NCBI RefSeq assembly: GCF_002234375.1
Contig: NZ_NMQV01000024.1
Coordinates: 124,001-188,000, forward strand
Direction of reading: 5' to 3'
DNA: 64,000 nucleotides
Source: Pseudomonas fluvialis
GTDB taxonomy: Bacteria > Pseudomonadota > Gammaproteobacteria > Pseudomonadales > Pseudomonadaceae
The notes below the pieces were generated by a model. That model was given only the letters and a program-made list of their open reading frames with translations, had not been told where the DNA came from and did not search any database. A program made the position numbers and the translations under genes. Position 1 is the first letter of the stretch, and the number at the start of each line of letters is the position of its first letter. Positions 48,351 through 56,065 of the stretch are shown in pieces.

Positions 48351-50231
48351 TCACAAAGCGTTGTAGCGTAGGGTCAGCCAGGCACCACGGCCCGGCTGGT
48401 TGAAGCCATCGACGGTCTGGTAATCCGCATCCAGCAGGTTGCTCAGGCGCGCCTGCAGGCGCCAGGCCGGGCTGAGGCGGTATTCGCCGCGCAGGTCGAG
48501 GGTCACAAACCCGGCCAGTTCGGTTTGCTTGGCCAGGTCGTCATAGCTGGCGCCCTGGGCATGCAGGCTGCCACCCAGGCTGAAACGGCCCAGCGCGCGG
48601 TCCAGCTCCAGGTTGAAGGTCTGCCGTGGCCGGCGATTCAGCGGCTTGCCATACAGCGACTGGCCGGCGACCAGGCGGCGGCTGCGGTTCTGCGTATCGA
48701 TCAGGCTGTAGTTGGCCTGCCAGCTCCAGGCCTGCCACTGACTGGACAGCTGCATCTCCAGGCCATGGACCAGCGCCCGGTCGACGCCTTCGGCCATGCT
48801 CTGGCGCTTGCCATTGACCAGGCGGGTCACGGTGGCGATCAGGTTGTCGATTTCACTGCGGTAGGCATGTAGCGACCACTGCCCCCAGTCATGCTCAGCG
48901 CTCAGGCCCAGCTCGGCACTGCGCGACTGCTCGGGCTGCAACTGCGGATTGCCGAATCCCGGGTAGTACAACTGGTTGAAGGTAGGCGCCTTGTAGGCTT
49001 CGCCATAGCTGGCCGACAGCAGCAGGGCATGGTTCAGCTGATAGCCATAGGCCAGGCTGCCACTGTCATGGCGACCGAACTGCTCATCCTCGTCACGGCG
49101 CAGATTGACCTGCCACTGGTGACGCCCCCGCTCACCGAGGTATTGGCTGAACAGACCATGGCTGTCGCGATTGTCCCGTGCATAGGGCGTGCTGCCATTG
49201 ATCTCGTCGCGCTGGCCATCTACCCCCAGGCTGAACACATGCCCCGCGCTGAGGGTGAAGTCGTTCTGCCAGCTGAGGCTGTCGCGCCGCGAGTCGAAGC
49301 GCGAATAGAACCGGCCATCCTGGAAATTATCCGACTTGTCCTGACTGCGGCCCACCTGCACGCGACTGCCCCAGATTCCCAGCGGTTGATAGCTGAGGGT
49401 GGCGCCCAGCACGTCCTGCACACCCTCGCCGTACGCGGAAAAGCCCGTCGTACGCTTGCTGTTCACCCCGTCGAAGTCATTATGGGTGCGCGCCTGCAAC
49501 AGACTGGCGGAAAGTTGCAGGTCGTCATTCAGCTGCACACCGCCGCGCAGGCTGCTGGCCAGGTTGCGATAGCCGTCGTGATCGGCCTCATAACCACTGG
49601 CGCGCGGCTGCTTGGCTTCGAGGCCATGACTGGCCTGGCTGCTCGCCGCCAGACTGTACCAAGCCGGCCCCGCCGCGCCGCTCACCCCGCCACTGGCCGT
49701 GCGCGTCGCCTGGCTGCCATAGCCAAGACTGAAGAATGGCCGCGCCTGCTGGCTATCGGCCTGACGCGTGAAAATCTGGATGACCCCGCCAATGGCTTCC
49801 GAGCCATACAGGCCGGAACGCGGCCCGCGCACCACCTCGACACGCTCGATCAACTCCAGCGGCAGGTCCTGCCAGGCCAGACCACCACTGCTCACCGAGC
49901 CGGCTTTTACGCCATCGATGAGCACCAGCACATGGTTGCTGGGCGTGCCGCGCATGAATAGCGAGGTGGCCTTGCCGGGGCCACCACTGTTGGTCAGGCT
50001 GATGCCCGGCAGACGCTGTAGCAATTCAGGCAACGATTGCGCCTGGCTGTGCTCGATGGCCTGGCGATCGAGCAGGCTGCTGGCAGCCAGCCGTGCCTGG
50101 CTGGCCTGGCTGGTGCGGGTTGCGGTAACCCATTGCTGCTGCAGATTGAGGGTATCGTGACTGGCCTGGGCAACCAGGCAGAACAGACTGGCTGGCCCGA
50201 AAAGGCCAGCGCGCAGGACTTGCTTGTGCAT
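48351..50231 (-). CDS. btuB: TonB-dependent outer-membrane cobalamin receptor
   Basis: 626 residues from ATG 50231 (GGAG upstream; opens signal peptide MHKQVLRAGLFGPASLFCLV...). Plug domain with LPELLQRLPGISLTNSGGPG, LFMRGTPSNHVLVLIDGV, VVRGPRSGLYGSEAIGGVIQ; 22-strand barrel ending RLSNLLDADYQTVDGF...LTLRYNAL. Brings cobalamin/cobinamide across the outer membrane with TonB energy. Preceded by a promoter and a cobalamin riboswitch; heads the cob operon. A longer frame to 50288 runs through leader hairpins and is unlikely. Confidence 0.92.
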   Translation of the reverse strand: MHKQVLRAGLFGPASLFCLVAQASHDTLNLQQQWVTATRTSQASQARLAASSLLDRQAIEHSQAQSLPELLQRLPGISLTNSGGPGKATSLFMRGTPSNHVLVLIDGVKAGSVSSGGLAWQDLPLELIERVEVVRGPRSGLYGSEAIGGVIQIFTRQADSQQARPFFSLGYGSQATRTASGGVSGAAGPAWYSLAASSQASHGLEAKQPRASGYEADHDGYRNLASSLRGGVQLNDDLQLSASLLQARTHNDFDGVNSKRTTGFSAYGEGVQDVLGATLSYQPLGIWGSRVQVGRSQDKSDNFQDGRFYSRFDSRRDSLSWQNDFTLSAGHVFSLGVDGQRDEINGSTPYARDNRDSHGLFSQYLGERGRHQWQVNLRRDEDEQFGRHDSGSLAYGYQLNHALLLSASYGEAYKAPTFNQLYYPGFGNPQLQPEQSRSAELGLSAEHDWGQWSLHAYRSEIDNLIATVTRLVNGKRQSMAEGVDRALVHGLEMQLSSQWQAWSWQANYSLIDTQNRSRRLVAGQSLYGKPLNRRPRQTFNLELDRALGRFSLGGSLHAQGASYDDLAKQTELAGFVTLDLRGEYRLSPAWRLQARLSNLLDADYQTVDGFNQPGRGAWLTLRYNAL

Positions 50232-50246
50232 CGAAACTGTCTCCAT

Positions 50247-50346
50247 CACGCCCGCCGCGTGATTGCCGGTAAAGGCTACGCAGAGCAAGAGGAGACAAGA
50301 CAGCCCGGCGGTGCGCCGTGGCGTGCCCGACCACGCCCGCCGCGTG
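50247..50346 (-). repeat. Duplicated 15-base hairpin sequence in the btuB leader
   Basis: CACGCCCGCCGCGTG occurs identically at 50247-50261 and 50332-50346. Each copy can fold as CACGC/GCGTG. The proximal copy extends to TCACGC/GCGTGA (50246-50262) and lies immediately upstream of the btuB GGAG; the distal copy abuts the 3' end of the riboswitch aptamer. Confidence 0.6.
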
Positions 50347-50557
50347 CCATGGGAATGCGACAGGCCGGTCTCCGGGCTGGTGGATGCAGGTCATGCCTGG
50401 TGTCGTGAAACCTTCCCATGCTGGCGCACAGTGGCATTCATCACGACAGGCGAGCCGGCCAAGAGCCGCTCGCTCATCTCACTTACCGTTGCGGGGGCAG
50501 CGCCGGTTTCTCACCGGCTTCCCAGTTTCAGCCTCTGCATGAGGCACCTGAAGCAGG
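50345..50557 (-). ncRNA. Cobalamin riboswitch
   Basis: On the minus strand: the 5' segment CAGGTGCC...GGGAAGCCGGTGAGAAACCGGC, then the invariant GCTGCCCCCGCAACGGTAAG (50501-50482), and the B12 box AGCCCGGAGACCGGCCTG (50378-50361). This is the adenosylcobalamin aptamer layout. It starts at the predicted transcription start and precedes btuB by about 115 bases. The cofactor should repress btuB and the downstream cob genes. Confidence 0.95.
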
Positions 50558-50563
50558 GCGCGG

Positions 50564-50592
50564 ACTCTAGAGGGTTAACCGCTCCGGGTCAA
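50564..50592 (-). promoter_or_regulatory. sigma70-type promoter of the btuB-cob operon
   Basis: On the minus strand TTGACC (50592-50587), a 17-base spacer and TAGAGT (50569-50564). Transcription would begin near 50557, exactly where the riboswitch starts. The -35 touches the stop of the upstream NlpC/P60 gene. Confidence 0.7.
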
Positions 50593-51123
50593 TCAGGGAT
50601 TACTGGCCAGGCGCTGGCCAGCCAGTACGCGGCGTGCGCCGAGGTAGCTATTTTGCCAGTAGCGTGCCGACAGGCTATCCAGGCGCACCGTACCGCCACT
50701 GGACGGTGCATGGACGAAACGGTCTTCACCGACGTAGATACCGGCATGACTCACCTGGCCGCCACCATTGGTGGCAAAGAACACCAGGTCGCCCGGCTGC
50801 AGGCTGTGGCGCTGCACGCTGGGTACGCGCAGGGCGATCATTTCGCGCGTGGAACGCGGCAACTGCACGCCGGCGGCGTCACGAAACACGAAACCGATCA
50901 ACCCGCTGCAGTCGAAGCCACCTTGCGGCGTGTTGCCGCCATATACATAGGGCGTACCGACCAGGCCGATGGCGCGAAACAGCACGTCCTCGGCCACCCC
51001 GGAACGCTCCGGGACAACCTGCACGGGCGGTGCGATATAGGGTTGCGGTGCCTGGCTGCTGCAGGCGACCAGCAACACACTGCTCAGCAGCAGGCTGGCA
51101 AGCGACAGGCGCGATGAAGGCAT
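50593..51123 (-). CDS. NlpC/P60 family lipoprotein (murein endopeptidase)
   Basis: 176 residues. Lipoprotein signal LLLSSVLLVAC-SS, then an NlpC/P60 papain-like domain with catalytic cysteine in FDCSGLIGF, histidine in VSHAGIYVG and third polar residue H in RFVHAPSSGG. Probably a D,L-endopeptidase (Spr/MepS-like) acting on murein stems from the outer membrane. It is 68 bases downstream of a paralogous gene. Confidence 0.88.
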   Translation of the reverse strand: MPSSRLSLASLLLSSVLLVACSSQAPQPYIAPPVQVVPERSGVAEDVLFRAIGLVGTPYVYGGNTPQGGFDCSGLIGFVFRDAAGVQLPRSTREMIALRVPSVQRHSLQPGDLVFFATNGGGQVSHAGIYVGEDRFVHAPSSGGTVRLDSLSARYWQNSYLGARRVLAGQRLASNP

Positions 51124-51191
51124 GGGCGGCTCCAGCCGGCGGACGACCGCCCTACTCTGCCTGCCATGCGTTGGACAGGCAAGTCAGACAG

Positions 51192-51830
51192 TCAGTTTTC
51201 GCTGCTCAACGACTGCTCGGCAAACGGCTGTGGGCCTTCCGGGAGGATGCGCTTGGCGAGCATGTAGCTGGCTTTCCAGTAACGATCTTCCAGGCTGTCG
51301 ATACGCACGCCACCGCTACGCGAGCTGGAGGAATGGATGAACTGGTCATCGCCAATGAAGATGCCGACATGGCTGACCTGACCACGCCCGCGGTTGTTGA
51401 AGAACAGTACGTCGCCCGGCTCCAGCTCGGCACGTGCCACCTTGGGCGCATCGACCTTGATCAGTTCCCGCGAGGAACGCGGCAACTGGATACCCATTTC
51501 CTGCTTGTACAGGAAGCCGACGAAACCACTGCAGTCGAAACCGGTCTTCGCCGAGCTGCCGCCCATGCGATAGCGCGTCCCCAGCAGGGCTCGTCCCTGC
51601 TCGATCATGCTGTCGGCCAGACTGGGCATCTGGTAGTCCTGTTCGTCACTGAGCGCGGCCATGGCCTGCTCTTCCGCCTGGGCCTGATCAAGCTGCAGCT
51701 CGGCGAGACGCACGGACTCCGCCACACTGTCAGCAGCGGCAAATGGACTGTCAGACGCGCCTTGATGGGCACAGGCAGACAACAGGAGGGCCAAGGTAAC
51801 TGGCACGAGGGGTGCGAAGCGATGAGGCAT
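51192..51830 (-). CDS. NlpC/P60 family lipoprotein, paralogue
   Basis: 212 residues from ATG 51830, which opens a lipoprotein signal (LVPVTLALLLSAC-AH); the longer frame adds a non-signal stretch. A 70-residue alanine/glutamine-rich helical linker precedes the NlpC/P60 domain, with FDCSGFVGF, VSHVGIFIG and QFIHSSSSRSGG. Similar in order to its neighbour (GTPYVYGG versus GTRYRMGG) but with a longer linker, suggesting deeper reach into the murein or a partner-binding helix. Confidence 0.88.
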   Translation of the reverse strand: MPHRFAPLVPVTLALLLSACAHQGASDSPFAAADSVAESVRLAELQLDQAQAEEQAMAALSDEQDYQMPSLADSMIEQGRALLGTRYRMGGSSAKTGFDCSGFVGFLYKQEMGIQLPRSSRELIKVDAPKVARAELEPGDVLFFNNRGRGQVSHVGIFIGDDQFIHSSSSRSGGVRIDSLEDRYWKASYMLAKRILPEGPQPFAEQSLSSEN

Positions 51831-51953
51831 GGGCACGACCGTGTCGAATTGTTGGAATCGCGCGACTATGCCGTCTATGGGATCGATTTGCAAATTCAAT
51901 CGCCCCAGCTGTGACTCAGTGCCGCAGCTGGGCCATCTAACCGCGCCGCTTGC

Positions 51954-52625
51954 TCAGTGGTCGGCGCTCAGCGCCAGAAGCATCGACAACTGCGCCAAGG
52001 GACGGCCCGTTTCTGCCTGCCACTGGTTGAACTGCGCCTGCACCGTGGCCAGCGCGGCCTGGCTGGTCGGCGGCCGCTCGATCACGCCCAACCCCTTGAG
52101 TGCGGCCAGCACATCCGGGCTGAGAATAAAGGTGTCCTTGCCGGCCATGCGCAGAAAACGCGGTGCCGACAGGCCGCCCAGCTGCTGGCCATGCCGCGCC
52201 AGATAACGCCACAGGCCAACGATGTCAGTGCCCGGCCAGTCGGCCAGCCAGGCGGCAAAGCTGCCGTGCGTCGCCGCGATGTCCAGCAGCATCTGCGCAT
52301 TGCGCGGCACGCTGGCCAGCTTGCCGAGGTGACGGATCAGCCGGCGATCCGCCATCAGCCGCTCCAGGTGCTCGGCGCCCATCAGCACGACCTTTTCCGG
52401 CACGAAGCGAAAAAACGCCTCCTCGAACGCCGGCCACTTGGCATCCACCAGGCTGTGCTTGAGGCCGGCGCGAAAGATCCGCTGGGTCAGCAGCGACAAA
52501 TAACGATCATCTCTGACCGCGCGTAGCGCCGCGTTGCTCAGCGGTTGCGGCAGGCGTGCTTCAAGGGCTTGCGGCGAGCCAAACCGGTTGACCGCGTATT
52601 CATAAAGCCGCTGGAAATCCGCCAT
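51954..52625 (-). CDS. DNA-3-methyladenine glycosylase I-like protein
   Basis: A 223-residue helical, cytosolic protein resembling Tag/COG2818: RDDRYLSLLTQRIFRAGLKH, DAKWPAFEEAFFRFVPEKV, and a middle helix region LIRHLGKLASVPRNAQMLLD. Would remove 3-methyladenine from alkylated DNA. Some family members lack clear activity, and the zinc ligands of E. coli Tag are not evident, so the enzymatic call is moderate. Confidence 0.72.
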   Translation of the reverse strand: MADFQRLYEYAVNRFGSPQALEARLPQPLSNAALRAVRDDRYLSLLTQRIFRAGLKHSLVDAKWPAFEEAFFRFVPEKVVLMGAEHLERLMADRRLIRHLGKLASVPRNAQMLLDIAATHGSFAAWLADWPGTDIVGLWRYLARHGQQLGGLSAPRFLRMAGKDTFILSPDVLAALKGLGVIERPPTSQAALATVQAQFNQWQAETGRPLAQLSMLLALSADH

Positions 52626-52649
52626 GTGCGTGCTCCTTCTGGCAACCGG

Positions 52650-53474
52650 CTAGAGATTCATCACGTCAACAAAACGCGGTGTGGCGTTATCGTCGATGCG
52701 CAGGCTCTTGAAGTCGAACAGCTGGCCATCGGCCAGTTGCGAAGGCACCACGTTCTGCAGGGCGCGGAACATGATCTCGGTACGCCCCGGTGACTTGCGC
52801 TCCCATTCCAGGAGCATTTCCTTGACCACCTGGCGCTGCAGGTTCTCCTGCGAACCACACAGGTTGCAGGGGATGATCGGGAACTCCTTGAGCGCCGAAT
52901 AGGCTTCGATGTCCTTCTCGCTGCAGTAGGCCAGCGGGCGGATCACCACGTTGCGCCCATCGTCGGAGAGCAGCTTGGGCGGCATGGCCTTCAGCGTGCC
53001 GCCGTAGAACAGGTTGAGGAAGAAGGTTTCGACGATGTCGTCGCGATGGTGACCGAGGGCCATCTTGGTCGCGCCGATCTCGTCGGCGAAGGTATACAGG
53101 GTGCCACGGCGCAGGCGCGAGCACAGCGAACAGGTGGTCTTGCCCTCGGGGATTTTCTCCTTGACCACCGAATAGGTGTCCTTCTCGAGGATGTGGTAAT
53201 CCACACCGATCGACGACAGGTACTGCGGCAGCACATGCTCGGGAAAGCCGGGCTGTTTCTGGTCGAGGTTGACCGCTACGATGTCGAAGCGGATCGGTGC
53301 GACTTTCTGCAGGTACAGCAGAATATCCAGCAAGGTATAGCTATCCTTGCCGCCGGACAGGCAGACCATCACCTTGTCGCCGTCCTCGATCATGTTGTAA
53401 TCGGCAATCGCCTCGCCAGCCAGGCGGCGCAGGCGTTTTTGCAGTTTGTTCTGGTTCACCGAAAGGGTTGCCAT
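52650..53474 (-). CDS. ttcA: tRNA 2-thiocytidine biosynthesis protein TtcA
   Basis: 274 residues from ATG 53474; the frame to 53510 adds residues without a ribosome site. PP-loop SGGKDS at residues 40-45, cysteine pairs in [11 protein letters not shown] and IPCNLCGSQ that carry the Fe-S cluster, and [20 protein letters not shown]. Thiolates C32 of tRNA. Divergent from the DnaJ-related gene. Confidence 0.95.
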   Translation of the reverse strand: MATLSVNQNKLQKRLRRLAGEAIADYNMIEDGDKVMVCLSGGKDSYTLLDILLYLQKVAPIRFDIVAVNLDQKQPGFPEHVLPQYLSSIGVDYHILEKDTYSVVKEKIPEGKTTCSLCSRLRRGTLYTFADEIGATKMALGHHRDDIVETFFLNLFYGGTLKAMPPKLLSDDGRNVVIRPLAYCSEKDIEAYSALKEFPIIPCNLCGSQENLQRQVVKEMLLEWERKSPGRTEIMFRALQNVVPSQLADGQLFDFKSLRIDDNATPRFVDVMNL

Positions 53475-53560
53475 GCTGGGTGTCGGTCCGGATGCGTAAA
53501 AGGCCGGCATTTTACCCGCAAAGCCGGCGCCTCCCCAGCCCCCCTTGCAATGAGTCGACC

Positions 53561-54154
53561 ATGTGCCCTGCCGCTGCCCCGCTACCGACCTTCTGCCAGC
53601 AACTGCTCCTGCTGCTGCAACAGCAACCGGCCGGGCTGAGCGAATACCAGTTGCTGCAACAGCTGCGCAGCCAGGCCGACAACCCGCTGCCGAGCGGAGA
53701 GCTGAGTGACCCGTTGTGCCTGTTTCGCTGCCATTTCCTGCTGTTCAACGGCCTGTACCAGCTGCGTGACCTGTTGCTGGAGCGCGGCCAGGCGCAGCTG
53801 CTGATCAGCCCGTTGTGCGTCCAGCTGGCGCCCTGGACACCGGGCAGCCAGGCACTGGCCAGCCATGATCCGCTGCGCAGCTACTACCTCGACCTGCAAC
53901 ACCTGGAGGACACCGGTAGTGACGACGTGGAGCGCCTGCTGGCCAGTTTCTGGACACGCCTGCACGGCAACGAAGACCGTCAGGCCGCGCTGGAACTGTT
54001 CGAGCTGCACACGGCAGAGGACCTGTCGCTGGGCGCGATCACCCGGCGCTACCGGCAACTGGTCAGCCAACATCACCCGGACCGCGGCGGCAGCCACGAG
54101 CGCCTGCAAACCATCAACCTGGCCATGGAAGTGCTGCGCCGGCATTACCAGTGA
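53561..54154 (+). CDS. DnaJ-related protein
   Basis: 197 residues from ATG 53561. The N-terminal part ([20 protein letters not shown]...[17 protein letters not shown]) matches the DNAJ_related type and the C-terminus is a J-domain-like segment with [20 protein letters not shown] containing the HPD tripeptide. Likely a specialised Hsp70 co-chaperone with a C-terminal rather than N-terminal J domain. Followed by sprT after 23 bases. Confidence 0.85.
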   Translation: MCPAAAPLPTFCQQLLLLLQQQPAGLSEYQLLQQLRSQADNPLPSGELSDPLCLFRCHFLLFNGLYQLRDLLLERGQAQLLISPLCVQLAPWTPGSQALASHDPLRSYYLDLQHLEDTGSDDVERLLASFWTRLHGNEDRQAALELFELHTAEDLSLGAITRRYRQLVSQHHPDRGGSHERLQTINLAMEVLRRHYQ

Positions 54155-54177
54155 GCCGGCTCTGGCATAATCGCGCC

Positions 54178-54675
54178 ATGAGCGAAGCCCTTCTGCAGCG
54201 TGTCGAAGCCTGCTACCAGCTGGCCGAGGCCTTCTTCCAGCGTCCTTTTCTGCGTCCTGCGGTCAGCCTGCGCCTGCGCGGTCTGAAAGCCGGCGTTGCG
54301 CACCTCACGGAAAACAAGCTGCGCTTCAACGCCCAGTTGTACCGCGAAAACCAGGAGCACTTCCTGCGCCAGACCGTGGCCCACGAGGTGGCCCACCTGG
54401 TCGCGCACCAGATGTTCGGCCCACGCATCGCCCCGCATGGCGAGGAATGGCAACTGATCATGCGCGGCGTCTATGGCCTGGTGCCGGAGCGCTGCCACAG
54501 CTACGAAGTGCAGCGCCGCGTACAAACCCGCTACATCTATCGCTGTGCCTGCACCGAGGGCGGCGAGTTTCCCTTCTCCAGCCAGCGTCATCGCCTGGTG
54601 GGGCAAGGCCGGCGCTATTTCTGCCGGCGCTGCAAGGTCACCCTGAGCTTTACTGGCGAGCAGCGCCGCGAATAA
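54178..54675 (+). CDS. sprT: SprT family zinc-dependent protein
   Basis: 165 residues from ATG 54178; a GTG at 54151 overlaps the previous stop but would add non-conserved residues. SprT-like metalloprotease signature H69-E-V-A-H73, and a C-terminal zinc-ribbon-like set of cysteines (CAC ... FCRRC). Related to the DNA-protein crosslink protease Spartan, though bacterial function is not established. A long palindrome follows 10 bases after the stop. Confidence 0.88.
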   Translation: MSEALLQRVEACYQLAEAFFQRPFLRPAVSLRLRGLKAGVAHLTENKLRFNAQLYRENQEHFLRQTVAHEVAHLVAHQMFGPRIAPHGEEWQLIMRGVYGLVPERCHSYEVQRRVQTRYIYRCACTEGGEFPFSSQRHRLVGQGRRYFCRRCKVTLSFTGEQRRE

Positions 54676-54685
54676 CCCGAAGCCA

Positions 54686-54824
54686 GAGCCAATTTACGAT
54701 CTTCTGGATTAGAGCCAGACAAGGCAAAAACGGTCGAGGAAGCGCAGTTTACGAGTGGTAAATGAGCATCCGAGATCGTTTTTAACGCTGTATGGCCGAC
54801 AGCCAGGAGATCATAAACAGGCTC
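54686..54824. repeat. 139-bp long imperfect palindrome between convergent genes
   Basis: Symmetric about base 54755. The two 69-base arms match in the order GAGCC (both tips), TTTA-GATCT-CTGG, GCCA, ACA, AAAAACG, GGA-GC and central TTTAC-gagtg-GTAAA, about 70 % identity with two compensating one-base shifts. It exactly fills the space between sprT and the CoA-transferase stop. It could be a MITE-like or REP-type repeat copy, a bidirectional terminator, or a structured RNA. No transposase. Confidence 0.75.
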
Positions 54825-56006
54825 TCAGGCCACCACCTTGCCGGCGCGCAGTTCGGCAATACGCTCAGCCGAACAGCCCAGCTCGGTCAGCACCTGATCG
54901 GTATGCGCGCCGACCGGCACGCCGATATGCCGCGGCGCATCGATCCCGCTGGAGAACTTGAGCGGGCAGGCAATTTGCCGCTGCGGCGCGGCACCTTCGC
55001 GCGGCACCTCGGTAACCAACCCGCGGGCCTTGAGCTGCGGGTGCTCAACCGCCTCGGCCAGCTCCAGCATCGGCTCGACACAGGCGTCCAGCGCGGCGAA
55101 CCGCTCGCGCCAGTCGGCGAAGTCGCGCTTCTCGAATTCCATCTGGATTTCCCGCTTGAGCGCCTGCTGGTCCGCGGGCTGCATCGACAGCCCGCGGGCG
55201 GCCAGTTCCGGGCGACCGATGGCGGCGCAGAATTGCTGCATGAACTGCGGTTCCAGGCTGCCCACCGCGAACCAGCGACCGTCGCGGGTGCGGTAATAGT
55301 CGTAGAAACTGCCGCCATTCAGCGCCTGGTTCTCCATCTGCGGCTCCACGCCACAGGCCAGGTAACCGGCGCCGGACAGCGCATGCAAACTGAACGCGCA
55401 GTCGGTCATGCTGATATCGACGTGTTGCCCCTGCCCCGTCACCTGGCGCTGCACCACGGCGGCCAGCAGGCCAATCACCCCGTGCAGCGAGCCGCCGGCG
55501 ATATCCGCGGCCTGAATGCCCAATGGTAGCGGCCCCGTGTCGCGTCGGCCGGTATAGCTGGCCAGCCCCGCCAGGGCCAGGTAGTTGATGTCGTGCCCGG
55601 CGCGATCCTTGTAGGGGCCGGTCTGGCCGTAGCCGGTGATCGACACGTAGATCAGCTTCGGGTTGACCGCCCGCAGCGCCTGGTAACCCACGCCGAGCTT
55701 GTCCATCACGCCGGGGCGAAACTGCTCCAGGACGATGTCGTACTCCTGCACCAGCTGCTTGACCAGCGCCACCGCCTCGGGCTTTTTCAGGTCGAGGGCC
55801 ATACCGCGCTTGTTGCGGTTGAGATAGGCATGGCTGGCCGCCACGCCCTGATCGTGGGGCGGCAACACGCGCACCAGGTCCATGCGCGAAGGCGACTCGA
55901 CGCGCAGCACCTCGGCGCCCATGTCGGCCAGGAGCAGCGAGGCGAACGGCCCCGGCAGCAGGGTGGAGAAATCCAGCACTTTCAGCGAAGACAACGGACC
56001 GGACAT
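54825..56006 (-). CDS. Alpha-methylacyl-CoA racemase (CaiB/BaiF class III CoA-transferase superfamily)
   Basis: 393 residues; GAGGAG upstream of the ATG. Within the CaiB family the racemase-type catalytic set is present: H138 (RAGHDINYLALAG), D168 (QAADIAGGSLHG) and E252 (VGSLEPQFMQQF). LNRNKRGMALDLKK and TGYGQTGPYKD are CoA-binding. Would interconvert 2R/2S-methylacyl-CoA, allowing breakdown of branched chains by acyl-CoA dehydrogenases. First annotated alternative would be formyl/carnitine CoA-transferase, less likely given H/D/E. Confidence 0.85.
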   Translation of the reverse strand: MSGPLSSLKVLDFSTLLPGPFASLLLADMGAEVLRVESPSRMDLVRVLPPHDQGVAASHAYLNRNKRGMALDLKKPEAVALVKQLVQEYDIVLEQFRPGVMDKLGVGYQALRAVNPKLIYVSITGYGQTGPYKDRAGHDINYLALAGLASYTGRRDTGPLPLGIQAADIAGGSLHGVIGLLAAVVQRQVTGQGQHVDISMTDCAFSLHALSGAGYLACGVEPQMENQALNGGSFYDYYRTRDGRWFAVGSLEPQFMQQFCAAIGRPELAARGLSMQPADQQALKREIQMEFEKRDFADWRERFAALDACVEPMLELAEAVEHPQLKARGLVTEVPREGAAPQRQIACPLKFSSGIDAPRHIGVPVGAHTDQVLTELGCSAERIAELRAGKVVA

Positions 56007-56065
56007 AGCGACTCCTCAATACAGTTCAACGTGCGGCGCGGAGCAGGCCCGCGCCGTCATCAGGT

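Noticed and set aside
53297..53560. N-terminal extension of the DnaJ-related protein
   Set aside because: It is antisense to ttcA; ATG 53561 starts the recognisable domain.
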